A DNA stretch of 64,000 bases, taken from Aquibacillus albus. GTDB lineage: Bacteria > Bacillota > Bacilli > Bacillales > Amphibacillaceae. The position numbers and the translations under genes were made by a program. Under the pieces are notes generated by a model. That model saw only the letters and a list, made by a program, of their open reading frames with translations. It searched no databases and was not told the DNA's origin. Below are positions 17,588 through 25,407 of the stretch, in pieces. The DNA lies in the NCBI RefSeq assembly GCF_016908325.1, contig NZ_JAFBDR010000010.1:62001-126000 (forward strand), written 5' to 3'. The first letter of the stretch is position 1, and every line of letters begins with the position of its first letter.

Positions 17588-17785
17588 AGTTCCCCTCCTA
17601 AATAACACTATTGTACACTTATCACTATCATTCTAATAGTAGTTTACTTAAAATCTTCCTTAAAAGAAATACTAACACAGAAACAAAGGGGTCAGACCCC
17701 CATGGAAAGTGAAGTGTATTTCAACTGCGGTAGCGTTAGGAACAAAAGTATACGAAAACAGCCATTAAACCAGAGCAAAAAATCA

Positions 17786-17810
17786 GGCTGTCGAGAAAGT
17801 CTCGACAGCC
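17786..17810 (-). terminator. Terminator of the glycerate operon
   Basis: A perfect 11-bp stem (GGCTGTCGAGA / TCTCGACAGCC) with a three-base loop; on the minus strand TGATTTTTTG follows. It lies about 110 bases after the permease stop. A GGGGTCAGACCCC palindrome is at 17690-17702. Confidence 0.82.
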
Positions 17811-17921
17811 CGAAAAGAGAGGCCCTCTTTTTCACCAATTCTATTATTAATAACCAGTTTAAAATAAATATTATAGATTCTAAACAACATATGAAGGGGA
17901 TTACCCTCCATATTCTTAGTC

Positions 17922-19277
17922 TTATACTAATATTATCCAAAGAATCAATGAAACTACTAATGCTGTTAGTCCTTGAACTAATGTTGCTGCTGTCTGTGCT
18001 TTGTAAGCATCTGTTACTTTCATTCCACTGAATTGAGTGACTACCCAGAAATAACTGTCATTAACATGTGATACTGTCATTGCTCCTGCACCAATAGCCA
18101 TAACAACAAGCGCTAGTGGAATAGCTCCTTCGATTCCCATTTGTGGCAGTAATGGAGCAATTAATGATGATGTGATAACCAATGCTGCTGTTGAAGATCC
18201 TTGCGCTGACTTTAACAATGCAGCTACAATAAATGGGATTAACAATAAAAGAGCGCCTTGTAATAAACCACCATCAGCAATTCCTTGAATGATCTCCGCT
18301 ACAGGCGTAGCTTTTATTACAGAACCAAACGCGCCACCAGCACCAGTAATCAATAGAATAGTAGCGGCATCCTTAATTCCTTGACCTACCCACCCATTTA
18401 ACGTTTCTTCGTTAAATTTAGGCATTAATGCAAATGATACTAAGACCCCAACTAATAAGGCAACAACTGGAGAACCTAAGAATAATAGAATTTCAGCAAA
18501 TCCGCCTGTCCATTGGAAAAAATTAACAACTGAACCTATCCCAATTAAGACTATCGGTAAAACAATTGGAGCAAAGGATTTAAATGATGATGGTAACTCA
18601 CCAAAGGATTTTACTATTTCATCATAGTCTAAATCGTTATCCCCTTCACCTTCAATCTCAATTTTACTAGCTACTTTCACTGCCCATAAATATCCAGCAA
18701 TTATTGTTGGTATCGCTACAATGATACCGATTAAAATAATGGTTCCAAGATAATCACTAGCTCCAATGTTACCAGCTGCTGCGATTGGGCCTGGTGTAGG
18801 TGGTACTAGTGTGTGTGTTGCATATAAACCTGTAGCTAATGCAACTGCCATCGACGCTAGAGCTACTTTGGCACGCTTAGCAAGCGCTTTCTTTAAACTA
18901 GATAAAATAACATATCCAGAATCACAAAATACAGGAATACTGACAATTGCACCAATTAATGACATTGCTAACTGTGGTCGTTTCTCTCCAACTAAACGTA
19001 AAACAACTTCTGCCATTCGAAGTGCTGCACCGGATTTTTCTAAAATAGTACCAATAATTGTACCGGCTACAATGACAATCCCAATGTATCCCATTAAACC
19101 GCCGAATCCACCATTTACCGCTTCAACAATCTCGTTAAGTGGTAACCCAGCTAAAAGTCCTACTAAAAAAGCTGCAAATAATAGAGATAAAAATGGATGT
19201 AGCTTTAACTTTGCTGTAGCAAAGACAATAAATCCAACTCCTAATACAATAACTAACATTAACCATAATCCTGACAT
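17922..19277 (-). CDS. GntP-family permease, probably for glycerate
   Basis: A membrane permease of the gluconate:H+ symporter family with about 12-14 hydrophobic segments over 451 residues. Family marks are VPPTPGPIAAAG, GGFGGLMGYIG and the loop AMTVSHVNDSYFW near the C-terminus. The ATG at 19277 is ten bases after AAGGAG; the TTG at 19286 is too close. It lies 18 bases after the glycerate kinase gene in the same operon, so glycerate (rather than gluconate) is the likely substrate; this is inferred from context. Confidence 0.88.
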   Translation of the reverse strand: MSGLWLMLVIVLGVGFIVFATAKLKLHPFLSLLFAAFLVGLLAGLPLNEIVEAVNGGFGGLMGYIGIVIVAGTIIGTILEKSGAALRMAEVVLRLVGEKRPQLAMSLIGAIVSIPVFCDSGYVILSSLKKALAKRAKVALASMAVALATGLYATHTLVPPTPGPIAAAGNIGASDYLGTIILIGIIVAIPTIIAGYLWAVKVASKIEIEGEGDNDLDYDEIVKSFGELPSSFKSFAPIVLPIVLIGIGSVVNFFQWTGGFAEILLFLGSPVVALLVGVLVSFALMPKFNEETLNGWVGQGIKDAATILLITGAGGAFGSVIKATPVAEIIQGIADGGLLQGALLLLIPFIVAALLKSAQGSSTAALVITSSLIAPLLPQMGIEGAIPLALVVMAIGAGAMTVSHVNDSYFWVVTQFSGMKVTDAYKAQTAATLVQGLTALVVSLILWIILV

Positions 19278-19295
19278 ATTCCCCAATCTCCTTCT

Positions 19296-20423
19296 TTATA
19301 TTTTTGCTCGAAGTAAACGAGCTATATTTTTTGTTTCAGAATATAAAAGTTCGCCTGCTCGTATCATACATTCTTCAAGTCTCATTGGACCCTTAGTAAT
19401 AGAATGACAACTAATAAAATCCTCATATAACTTTTCAAACCCTTTGCCAAGGCTACCCGAAACAAGTGAAGTATTAACGTTATACTGTTTTGCTACTTTT
19501 GCAACATAGGAAGGGACTTTACCATATAAGGTTTGGTAATCACTTTGTCCTTCACCAGTCAAAACCCAATCAGCTTTATGAATAGCTTCGGCCAAATTTG
19601 AAAATTCAGCTACCAGTTTAGCACCTGACTCAAGCTTACTATTTAAAAGTAAGAAAGCGAACCCAAGCCCTCCTGCTGCTCCAGCTCCACCGAGATTCAA
19701 AACATTTTTGTTTAATGTTTGTTCAATGACTTCCCCATAACTTTTTAATGCCTGATCAAGTTCTTCAACCATTTGTTTATCAGCCCCTTTTTGCGGGCCA
19801 AATATATAGGAAGCTCCTTTTGGGCCACAAAGGGGATTATCAACATCCGATGCGATTTGAAAATAACAATCCTTAATGATTGACTTCATCGTGCTGAAAT
19901 CTACTTTCCTAACCTTACCAACAGAATGTCCATAAGGCTCTATAACTTCATTATTTTCATCAAGGAAGGTAACGCCTAATGCTTGTAGCATACCTAATCC
20001 ACCATCGTTGGTAGCACTTCCTCCAAGACCTACGATAAATCTACGACACCCTTTATCGGCTGCGTCCAAAATGACTTCCCCTATGCCATAAGACGTTGTA
20101 TTCAGTGGATTTAACTTATCTTTGGGTACCATTGGTAGTCCAGCTATATTTGCCATTTCAATCACAGCAGTATTCATGTCCCCAAGCATACCATACACTG
20201 TTTTAATTTTTTCACCTAAAGGACCTGTAGCTTCTACTTCTATTTGTTTCCCATTTGTTGAATAAACTAGTGTATCTAGTGTCCCTTCTCCCCCATCTGC
20301 CATGGGAATGACCCGAATGTTGAATCCATCCCATTCATCCTCAAAGGCTTTCCTCATCATAGTTCCTGCATTAAGTGCACTTAAACTTCCCTTAAAAGAA
20401 TCTGGAGCTATTACAATATTCAT
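19296..20423 (-). CDS. garK: Glycerate kinase
   Basis: Phosphorylates glycerate to 2- (or 3-) phosphoglycerate, feeding lower glycolysis. The 375-residue protein belongs to the GarK/GlxK family: MNIVIAPDSFKGSL at the start, MADGGEGTLD, GLGGSATNDGGLGMLQALG and the C-terminal LTGEGQSDYQTLYGKVP. The ATG at 20423 follows AAAAGGTG. It is the first gene of the operon with the GntP permease; upstream are a cre-like site and a palindrome next to cdaR. Confidence 0.92.
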   Translation of the reverse strand: MNIVIAPDSFKGSLSALNAGTMMRKAFEDEWDGFNIRVIPMADGGEGTLDTLVYSTNGKQIEVEATGPLGEKIKTVYGMLGDMNTAVIEMANIAGLPMVPKDKLNPLNTTSYGIGEVILDAADKGCRRFIVGLGGSATNDGGLGMLQALGVTFLDENNEVIEPYGHSVGKVRKVDFSTMKSIIKDCYFQIASDVDNPLCGPKGASYIFGPQKGADKQMVEELDQALKSYGEVIEQTLNKNVLNLGGAGAAGGLGFAFLLLNSKLESGAKLVAEFSNLAEAIHKADWVLTGEGQSDYQTLYGKVPSYVAKVAKQYNVNTSLVSGSLGKGFEKLYEDFISCHSITKGPMRLEECMIRAGELLYSETKNIARLLRAKI

Positions 20424-20473
20424 GTTTAACACCTTTTCATATATTTTGATTTTCTTTCATACTACCTAATTAA

Positions 20474-20487
20474 GGTAAACGATTACA
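20474..20487 (-). promoter_or_regulatory. cre-like site before the glycerate operon
   Basis: TGTAATCGTTTACC on the minus strand matches the CcpA consensus TGWAANCGNTNWCA at all but the last position. It lies about 50 bases before the glycerate kinase start, so catabolite repression is likely. Confidence 0.55.
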
Positions 20488-20525
20488 ACATGCAAAAGTC
20501 CGACATTTTTCTCATAATACTTAAA

Positions 20526-20549
20526 ATAATTGTGCAAATGCACAATTAT
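20526..20549. promoter_or_regulatory. Palindrome between cdaR and garK
   Basis: A perfect 11-bp inverted repeat (ATAATTGTGCA) with a two-base spacer. It lies ten bases after the cdaR stop and about 100 bases before garK. It could be a CdaR operator controlling garK, or a weak terminator, since TTTT follows on the minus strand. Confidence 0.55.
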
Positions 20550-20559
20550 AAAATGAATT

Positions 20560-21678
20560 CTACAATTGTTTGATTATCAAAATTATTCTAAGCGTCATAG
20601 CATCATCAAATTTACGAGGATCCAACCCTATTTGATTTTGAATACTTTCTAACCTATAGATTAATGTATTTCGGTGAATATGAAGCTTAGATGCCGTTTC
20701 TTTCATATTAATCTGACATTCAAACAATACGTGTAAAGTTTCAATAAGTTCATCATTTAAATCGAAGTAATAATGATCTAAGAACACCTGCCTTTTTTCT
20801 TCTGGAATTTGTTTTACCAAACGAATGATTCCCCATTCGTGTATATGAGCAATCCGTTTTGTGCATTGAAATTTATCCATTATACCAATACTATCCATCG
20901 CTTCGAAAAAGGACTTCCGATATCCCTTTACACCATGATATTTCTCACCTATTCCGATTTTTAAATCCTTATAATTTTTATCCAGGTCTTTTAAAATGTG
21001 CTCTGCGACGGGAAGGATTTCTTTACATTGAATACCAATGACACAGTAGCTATCTTCAAAAAAAGCATGAAAAAGCACGGATGGTATTAATGATTTAATT
21101 CTCTTATAGATATCTTCCTGGATTGCCTGTCGTTCATATACACCCTTTCGTTCCATAGTTGGCTTATTAAATGAAACGACTAAAATTTGTACTTGTTCGG
21201 ATGAATTAATATTTAAATAATGTCGAGCATAAGCATCTGTCCTTTTTTCATCAAAGTAATGTGGATGTACTAAATCAAGTACCCAATTTTCCATTAAAGT
21301 TTTTTGGTAGTGAAGTTGATTATTAAAATGTACCTGTTGAACCAACACCTCTACTGTTACTTTAATTACATGAACAAATTGCGAAAGTTCATCCGGGTGA
21401 CCCGTAACACCTACAACACCTATAATCTCACCAAGAAATTCTATAGGTAGATTAACCCCTTCTCTAGAACCACTGTATTTTCCACGTTCCTTTGGGTAAA
21501 TAACTAACGGTGATTGATTGTTAATAACATGAAATGCACCCTCATGAACCTGTTGGAGACGGTTTGAATCTGTACTAGCTACAATGACACCTTTATCATT
21601 CATAATATTGATATCAAAATTAACGTCATTCTTTAACTTTTCGATGATAGGCAAAGCCAAATCTGCTGATATTCTCAT
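20560..21678 (-). CDS. cdaR: CdaR-type transcriptional regulator of glycerate use
   Basis: A 372-residue regulator. The N-terminal sugar-diacid recognition domain (about 1-135) starts RISADLALPIIEKLKNDV and contains NIMNDKGVIVAS and GEIIGVVGVTGHPDE. A central GGDEF-like spacer leads to a C-terminal PucR-type HTH (INMKETASKLHIHRNTLIYR, around 325-345). Family members respond to glycerate, glucarate or glycolate and activate adjacent genes. Gene order cdaR-garK-gntP supports glycerate as the signal. B. subtilis has such a regulator (YsfB) beside glcD/glcF-like genes, and a glcDF pair is present at 40.6-43.3 kb here, a possible second target. Confidence 0.9.
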   Translation of the reverse strand: MRISADLALPIIEKLKNDVNFDINIMNDKGVIVASTDSNRLQQVHEGAFHVINNQSPLVIYPKERGKYSGSREGVNLPIEFLGEIIGVVGVTGHPDELSQFVHVIKVTVEVLVQQVHFNNQLHYQKTLMENWVLDLVHPHYFDEKRTDAYARHYLNINSSEQVQILVVSFNKPTMERKGVYERQAIQEDIYKRIKSLIPSVLFHAFFEDSYCVIGIQCKEILPVAEHILKDLDKNYKDLKIGIGEKYHGVKGYRKSFFEAMDSIGIMDKFQCTKRIAHIHEWGIIRLVKQIPEEKRQVFLDHYYFDLNDELIETLHVLFECQINMKETASKLHIHRNTLIYRLESIQNQIGLDPRKFDDAMTLRIILIIKQL

Positions 21679-21746
21679 ATTATTTCACTCCTGTTCTGGA
21701 CAGAGGGACAGGTTCCTTGTCCCACCATACTAAATCACAAAAAGAA

Positions 21747-21790
21747 CAAAGGTGCAAGATTCACCTTCCCAAATGAATCGTGCACCTTTG
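21747..21790. terminator. Strong hairpin terminator after the GlnR-like gene
   Basis: CAAAGGTGCAAGATTCA pairs with TGAATCGTGCACCTTTG with one mismatch. On the minus strand it is followed by TTCTTTTTG. It ends the GlnR-like gene and separates it from cdaR. Confidence 0.82.
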
Positions 21791-21834
21791 TGTCTATTAC
21801 ACCCTATAAAAAACTAGCAAATACCAGAACGAGT

Positions 21835-22080
21835 TTAGTCTAAATCCTTTAGCATCGCTTTTATTCCCGCGATGTTAATCCCCTTGTCTATTAACGCTTT
21901 TATCTCTCTTAACCTGTTAATATCGTTAAGCGAAAAAACCCTTCGATTACCCTCATTTCTTGCAGGCTTAACAAGTTCCTGTTTCTCATAATAACGAATT
22001 TGTCGGCCAGATAACTTAGTCAATTCCTTTACTACACTGATTGGAAAAGTTGCTACATCATTAGGAATATCTTTACTCAA
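21835..22080 (-). CDS. Short GlnR-like MerR-family regulator
   Basis: An 81-residue DNA-binding protein closely resembling the N-terminal half of GlnR: FPISVVKELTKLSGRQIRYY (HTH and wing), ARNEGNRRVFS and INIAGIKAMLK. GlnR is about 135 residues and uses its C-terminal tail to sense feedback-inhibited glutamine synthetase; that tail is absent here. The frame stops naturally and a strong terminator follows, so this is a short form, not an obvious pseudogene. Start is TTG behind GAGGAGGGGG. It sits about 350 bases after the ammonium transporter gene. It may bind GlnR/TnrA boxes without nitrogen signal input. Confidence 0.88.
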   Translation of the reverse strand: MSKDIPNDVATFPISVVKELTKLSGRQIRYYEKQELVKPARNEGNRRVFSLNDINRLREIKALIDKGINIAGIKAMLKDLD

Positions 22081-22429
22081 GCCCCCTCCTCCTCTTCGCT
22101 GCTCCTATCTATCCACTATTAGTAAAGCATCCCCGGAAATATCCACTCTTTGAACGAGATGATTTGTCCGTGAATGGGATTATTCACCTTTGACCATTCC
22201 AAATGGATAATCAGCCTGGACTATCAATTAAAAAGAAAGCAAAGGAGCCGAGTATTCCCCCAACTCACTTTGCATTTTCTTCCTTGCCAATTCTTCTATT
22301 TTTATAACTTTATCGTGAAGCTCATTTCATTGGTGACGATTGAGTAGAACTGTGATCATTCACCTGTTATCAACACCAGCGAATTTTCAATCATCAACAA
22401 TTCCCTTATTTTAATCAGCAGCTTTCTTT
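22081..22429. other. Intergenic region between amt and the GlnR-like gene
   Basis: It contains a probable amt terminator (GCAAAG/CTTTGC arms, 22239-22273, then T-rich on the minus strand) and an inverted repeat GTGAAT/ATTCAC (22170-22187) about 90 bases before the GlnR-like gene, a possible operator. No gene is seen. Confidence 0.5.
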
Positions 22430-23698
22430 TTACGCACCTTTCTTATCATTAGGGTGAGGAATATTTTCCGGGTATCCATATCCACCGTGTTCACTTAAGT
22501 CAAGACCAACAATTTCTTCTTCTTCCGTTACACGGATTCCACCCATCACTTTATCCATAACTTTTAAAATAATAAATGCGGCTACGAAAGCATAAAGACC
22601 ACTAGCAACAACACCTAAGATTTGAACACCTAACTGCGTGAAGCCACCGCCATAGAACAGTCCGGCTTGACCCCAGCCAATATCTGTTGAGAACGCAGGT
22701 ACTGCAAAGAATCCGTTAGCAATTGTACCCCAAACACCCACTGTACCGTGAACAGATAACGCAAAGATTGGATCATCAATTTTCGCTTTATCAAACAGTT
22801 TCATACTATATACGACAATGATACCACCAATCAAACCGATTACTACCGCAGCCCACGGTTCCACAAAACCTGCCGGAGCTGTTATTGCTACTAGACCAGC
22901 TAATGCACCATTCAATGTGGTAGGAACATCTGCTTTTCCAGTTAATGCCCATGCAACAAACATCGCAGCAACAGCACCCGCACCTGCAGCTAACTGTGTA
23001 TTTAAAATAACAAATCCAAAGAATGCATCAGCAACTCCAAACGTACTAGCTCCGTTAAAACCAAACCAACCTACCCAAAGAAGTAGAACACCTAACGCAG
23101 TAAAAACTTGGTTATGACCTGCAAGATCATTAGATGAACCATCTTTGTTATATTTTCCAATACGAGGCTTCAAGATAATGGTTGCCGCTAATGCAGCCAT
23201 CGCACCAGTTAAGTGTACAACGGTGGAACCAGCAAAGTCTTGCTTTCCGTGGTCAGCTAACCAACCTGCACCCCAGATCCAATGTGCTACTACTGGGTAA
23301 ATTACTGCAGAGAATAAAATTGCAAAAATAACATAAGCAGATAATTTCGCACGCTCCGCAAATCCTCCAAACGCAATTGTCATAGCAACTAAAGCAAACA
23401 TCATTTGAAAGATAAAGTCTACAGCAGGAGATAATCCTTCTCCAGCGAATGATGCATCACCATAAAAGAAATCAGTTAATCCAATGAATCCATTTCCTTC
23501 ACCATAAATAAATCCCCATCCAATTGCCCAGAAAACTAAAGATCCAATACCAGCTGTGAAGATTGTTTTACCAGCAATGTGACCAGCATTTTTCATTCTA
23601 GTCGAACCAGCTTCTAGTAAAATAAATCCTCCCAACATGAGAAAAACTAAAATTGTACCCATTATCACCCACAAATTATCCATTAGTGCTAATTCCAT
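22430..23698 (-). CDS. amtB: Ammonium transporter
   Basis: A trimeric ammonium channel of the Amt/NrgA family in the cytoplasmic membrane, 422 residues with 11 TM helices. Family marks include FILLEAGSTRMKNAGH, the conserved pore His in TVVHLTGAMAAL and the second pore His in SVHGTVGVWG, and HNQVFTALG before them. The cytoplasmic tail ends in a hydrophilic segment. No glnK (PII) gene follows, unlike the usual amtB-glnK pair. A perfect GlnR/TnrA box lies 88 bases before the start codon, in the position of an activator site, so the gene should be induced in nitrogen limitation. Confidence 0.95.
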   Translation of the reverse strand: MELALMDNLWVIMGTILVFLMLGGFILLEAGSTRMKNAGHIAGKTIFTAGIGSLVFWAIGWGFIYGEGNGFIGLTDFFYGDASFAGEGLSPAVDFIFQMMFALVAMTIAFGGFAERAKLSAYVIFAILFSAVIYPVVAHWIWGAGWLADHGKQDFAGSTVVHLTGAMAALAATIILKPRIGKYNKDGSSNDLAGHNQVFTALGVLLLWVGWFGFNGASTFGVADAFFGFVILNTQLAAGAGAVAAMFVAWALTGKADVPTTLNGALAGLVAITAPAGFVEPWAAVVIGLIGGIIVVYSMKLFDKAKIDDPIFALSVHGTVGVWGTIANGFFAVPAFSTDIGWGQAGLFYGGGFTQLGVQILGVVASGLYAFVAAFIILKVMDKVMGGIRVTEEEEIVGLDLSEHGGYGYPENIPHPNDKKGA

Positions 23699-23751
23699 TA
23701 AAACTTCTCCCCTTCCGTGTTAAAAGAGTTAACATCTCTTGTTAATTACTA

Positions 23752-23757
23752 ATCTAA
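23752..23757 (-). promoter_or_regulatory. Probable -10 element of amtB
   Basis: TTAGAT on the minus strand gives a start site near 23747, which places the centre of the GlnR/TnrA box about 47 bases upstream, where TnrA activates B. subtilis promoters. No good -35 is present, as expected for an activator-dependent promoter. Confidence 0.45.
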
Positions 23758-23785
23758 CAGCATTGCATTTTTCACACAATAAAAT

Positions 23786-23802
23786 TGTAAGATTATCTTA
23801 CA
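23786..23802. promoter_or_regulatory. Perfect GlnR/TnrA box
   Basis: The sequence TGTAAGATTATCTTACA fits the consensus TGTNA-N7-TNACA at every fixed position. It lies 88-104 bases before the amtB start codon and is centred about 47 bases from the inferred transcription start. Confidence 0.82.
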
Positions 23803-24003
23803 AGGTAATTATTCACTTTGACTTTTTGTATCCGATACCATCTAAATAAGCTCGGGCATAAAAGAGGATTTAATTTTTTTCTTTGAATAGAGAGTACGTG
23901 TTTATTTTGCTTAAGCGTAGTGAGTCTATAACTATATTTGAAGATTAAATCGTGGCTAATTCGGTATTACTCCTTTTTTAAATTCCTTCTCGCTCCTGTC
24001 TAT

Positions 24004-24031
24004 TTGTATATTGCAAGTACTATGGTATAAT
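24004..24031 (+). promoter_or_regulatory. Promoter of antitoxin RNA 1
   Basis: TTGTAT and TATAAT with a 16-base spacer on the plus strand; the transcription start would be near 24038. Confidence 0.55.
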
Positions 24032-24037
24032 TTAACT

Positions 24038-24178
24038 ATATAGTCATATAATAAAAACAGACCACAGCTGGGAACTGTGGCCTGTAGATAAGCGGTTCCC
24101 CCAGAGGGATCGGCTATCCTTTATACGGATAGACCTCACCTAGTCACTTGTTGGGTAAATAGGGAGGTCTATTTTTTA
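24038..24178 (+). ncRNA. Antisense antitoxin RNA of type I system 1
   Basis: A plus-strand RNA of about 140 bases is inferred from a promoter at 24004-24031 and a terminator (ATAGACCTC at 24129-24137, GAGGTCTAT at 24164-24172, then a T run). It ends inside the 3' end of the toxin gene on the other strand, the RatA/TxpA arrangement. The two transcripts share about 120 bases, which would pair and lead to toxin mRNA decay. Confidence 0.65.
24050..24084 (-). terminator. Terminator of toxin mRNA 1
   Basis: On the minus strand CAGGCCACAG pairs with CTGTGGTCTG (one mismatch) and is followed by TTTTTATTATA. It ends a toxin mRNA with a 3' region of about 90 bases. Confidence 0.75.
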
Positions 24179-24270
24179 TTGATCAGAGATACGATCAAAG
24201 CGAGCAAAGCAACGATAAAGGTTCCGAAGCTAAATAATACAACGAAACTCTCGTACATGCTCAGAGGCAT
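24169..24270 (-). CDS. Type I toxin, holin-like (Hol_Tox, TxpA/BsrG group)
   Basis: A 33-residue hydrophobic peptide starting MPLSMYESFVVLF with one TM helix and the positive end NKK. This matches the holin-like toxins of Bacillales type I toxin-antitoxin loci, which damage or depolarise the membrane. The ATG at 24270 has AAAGGGGG just before it; the second ATG (24258) is an alternative start. An extended -10 (TGATACAAT) lies at about 24325. Antisense RNA overlaps the 3' end. Confidence 0.85.
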   Translation of the reverse strand: MPLSMYESFVVLFSFGTFIVALLALIVSLINKK

Positions 24271-24466
24271 CACCCCCTTTCGACGGGGTTAGCCGACCTC
24301 TCCTAAAGAACATTATCTTACTAGATTGTATCATAAATGCGCAATAAAGGGAATGTATGTTCTATATACGATTTTGATCAGAGGAACACTGGACCTGTTC
24401 CACCCCCGTCCCATACCATTATGATAGAATGAATGCTAGTAACTCTTTTACTGGACGGTGCTAGCA

Positions 24467-25180
24467 ATGAAAGAAACAGATAAACGTAAAGAGGCAGATT
24501 TATATCAACCTATCCAAAAATATTTTGTACGTAAGGGGTATGAGGTCTATGGTGAGGTTAAAGATTGTGATATAGCAGTTGTTAAAGATGATATTTTGAT
24601 TCTCGTTGAATTAAAGTTGAACTTAAGTGTGGACCTGCTTATCCAAGCCACAAAAAGGCAAAAATTATCGGACCATGTGTACATTGCCGTACCAAAACCC
24701 AAAAATTACAAACCTCGCTCAAGAAAATGGAGAGATATATGCCATTTAGTAAATAGATTAGAGCTAGGCCTTATCCTCGTTTCATTTTCAGGAAATCGCA
24801 AAAGAGTAGAAATTGCCATTGAGCCAACACCTTTTCATCGCCCAATAAGTATGGGAAAAAGCAAGTACCTTCGACAAGCAATTTTAAAAGAAATCCATGG
24901 ACGAAGTGCCGATTATAATATTGGAGGTTCCAGCAGAAAGAAAATTATGACCGCTTACCGAGAGAATTGTATCCAGATTGCTTGTTATCTTGATCAAGCA
25001 GGTGAATTATCACCAAAGGAATTAAAACAAATGGGAACAGGGAACAAAACGCAATCGATCTTAAGCAAAAACTATTATGGGTGGTTTGTTCGAGTAAAAA
25101 GAGGTGTCTATGCTCTCAGTGAAAAAGGCAAGCTAGCGATGAAAGAATATCCTGATCTTGTCGAGTATTACCAGAAATAA
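24467..25180 (+). CDS. DUF2161 family PD-(D/E)XK-like protein
   Basis: A 237-residue protein beginning MKETDKRKEADLYQPI. The N-terminal part has a restriction-like core: EVKDCDIAVVKDD (Asp) followed by LILVELKL (ExK), then a C-terminal winged-helix portion (LSPKELKQMG, YGWFVRVKRGVYALS). It resembles DUF2161, annotated as a putative PDDEXK phosphodiesterase; function unknown. The ATG at 24467 or the GTG nine bases before it could be the start; GGACGG is a weak ribosome binding site. It is monocistronic and next to a toxin-antitoxin locus. Confidence 0.78.
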   Translation: MKETDKRKEADLYQPIQKYFVRKGYEVYGEVKDCDIAVVKDDILILVELKLNLSVDLLIQATKRQKLSDHVYIAVPKPKNYKPRSRKWRDICHLVNRLELGLILVSFSGNRKRVEIAIEPTPFHRPISMGKSKYLRQAILKEIHGRSADYNIGGSSRKKIMTAYRENCIQIACYLDQAGELSPKELKQMGTGNKTQSILSKNYYGWFVRVKRGVYALSEKGKLAMKEYPDLVEYYQK

Positions 25181-25407
25181 CGGATTATCCTTTTTATTTT
25201 TTTAGGGCTATAAACCGATAGAGGCATATTTATCGTATAAGAATTTACTTGAATAGCTTGCTTTTTCAAATCTCATTTCCCTATATTTTCCCATACACTC
25301 ACGAAACTAACATGGTCCTTATCTATCCCTACAAGGTTATGGTTGGTTTGCTACCATTAGCTGCATGAAACAGAGGGACACGGAACCTGTCCCCATGTCC
25401 CATGCAA

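Noticed and set aside
17692-17940. Minus-strand frame after the GntP permease
   Set aside because: It overlaps the operon terminator and a palindrome, and has no ribosome binding site.
22430-23698. amtB-glnK operon
   Set aside because: No PII gene follows amtB; the downstream gene on that strand is the GlnR-like one.
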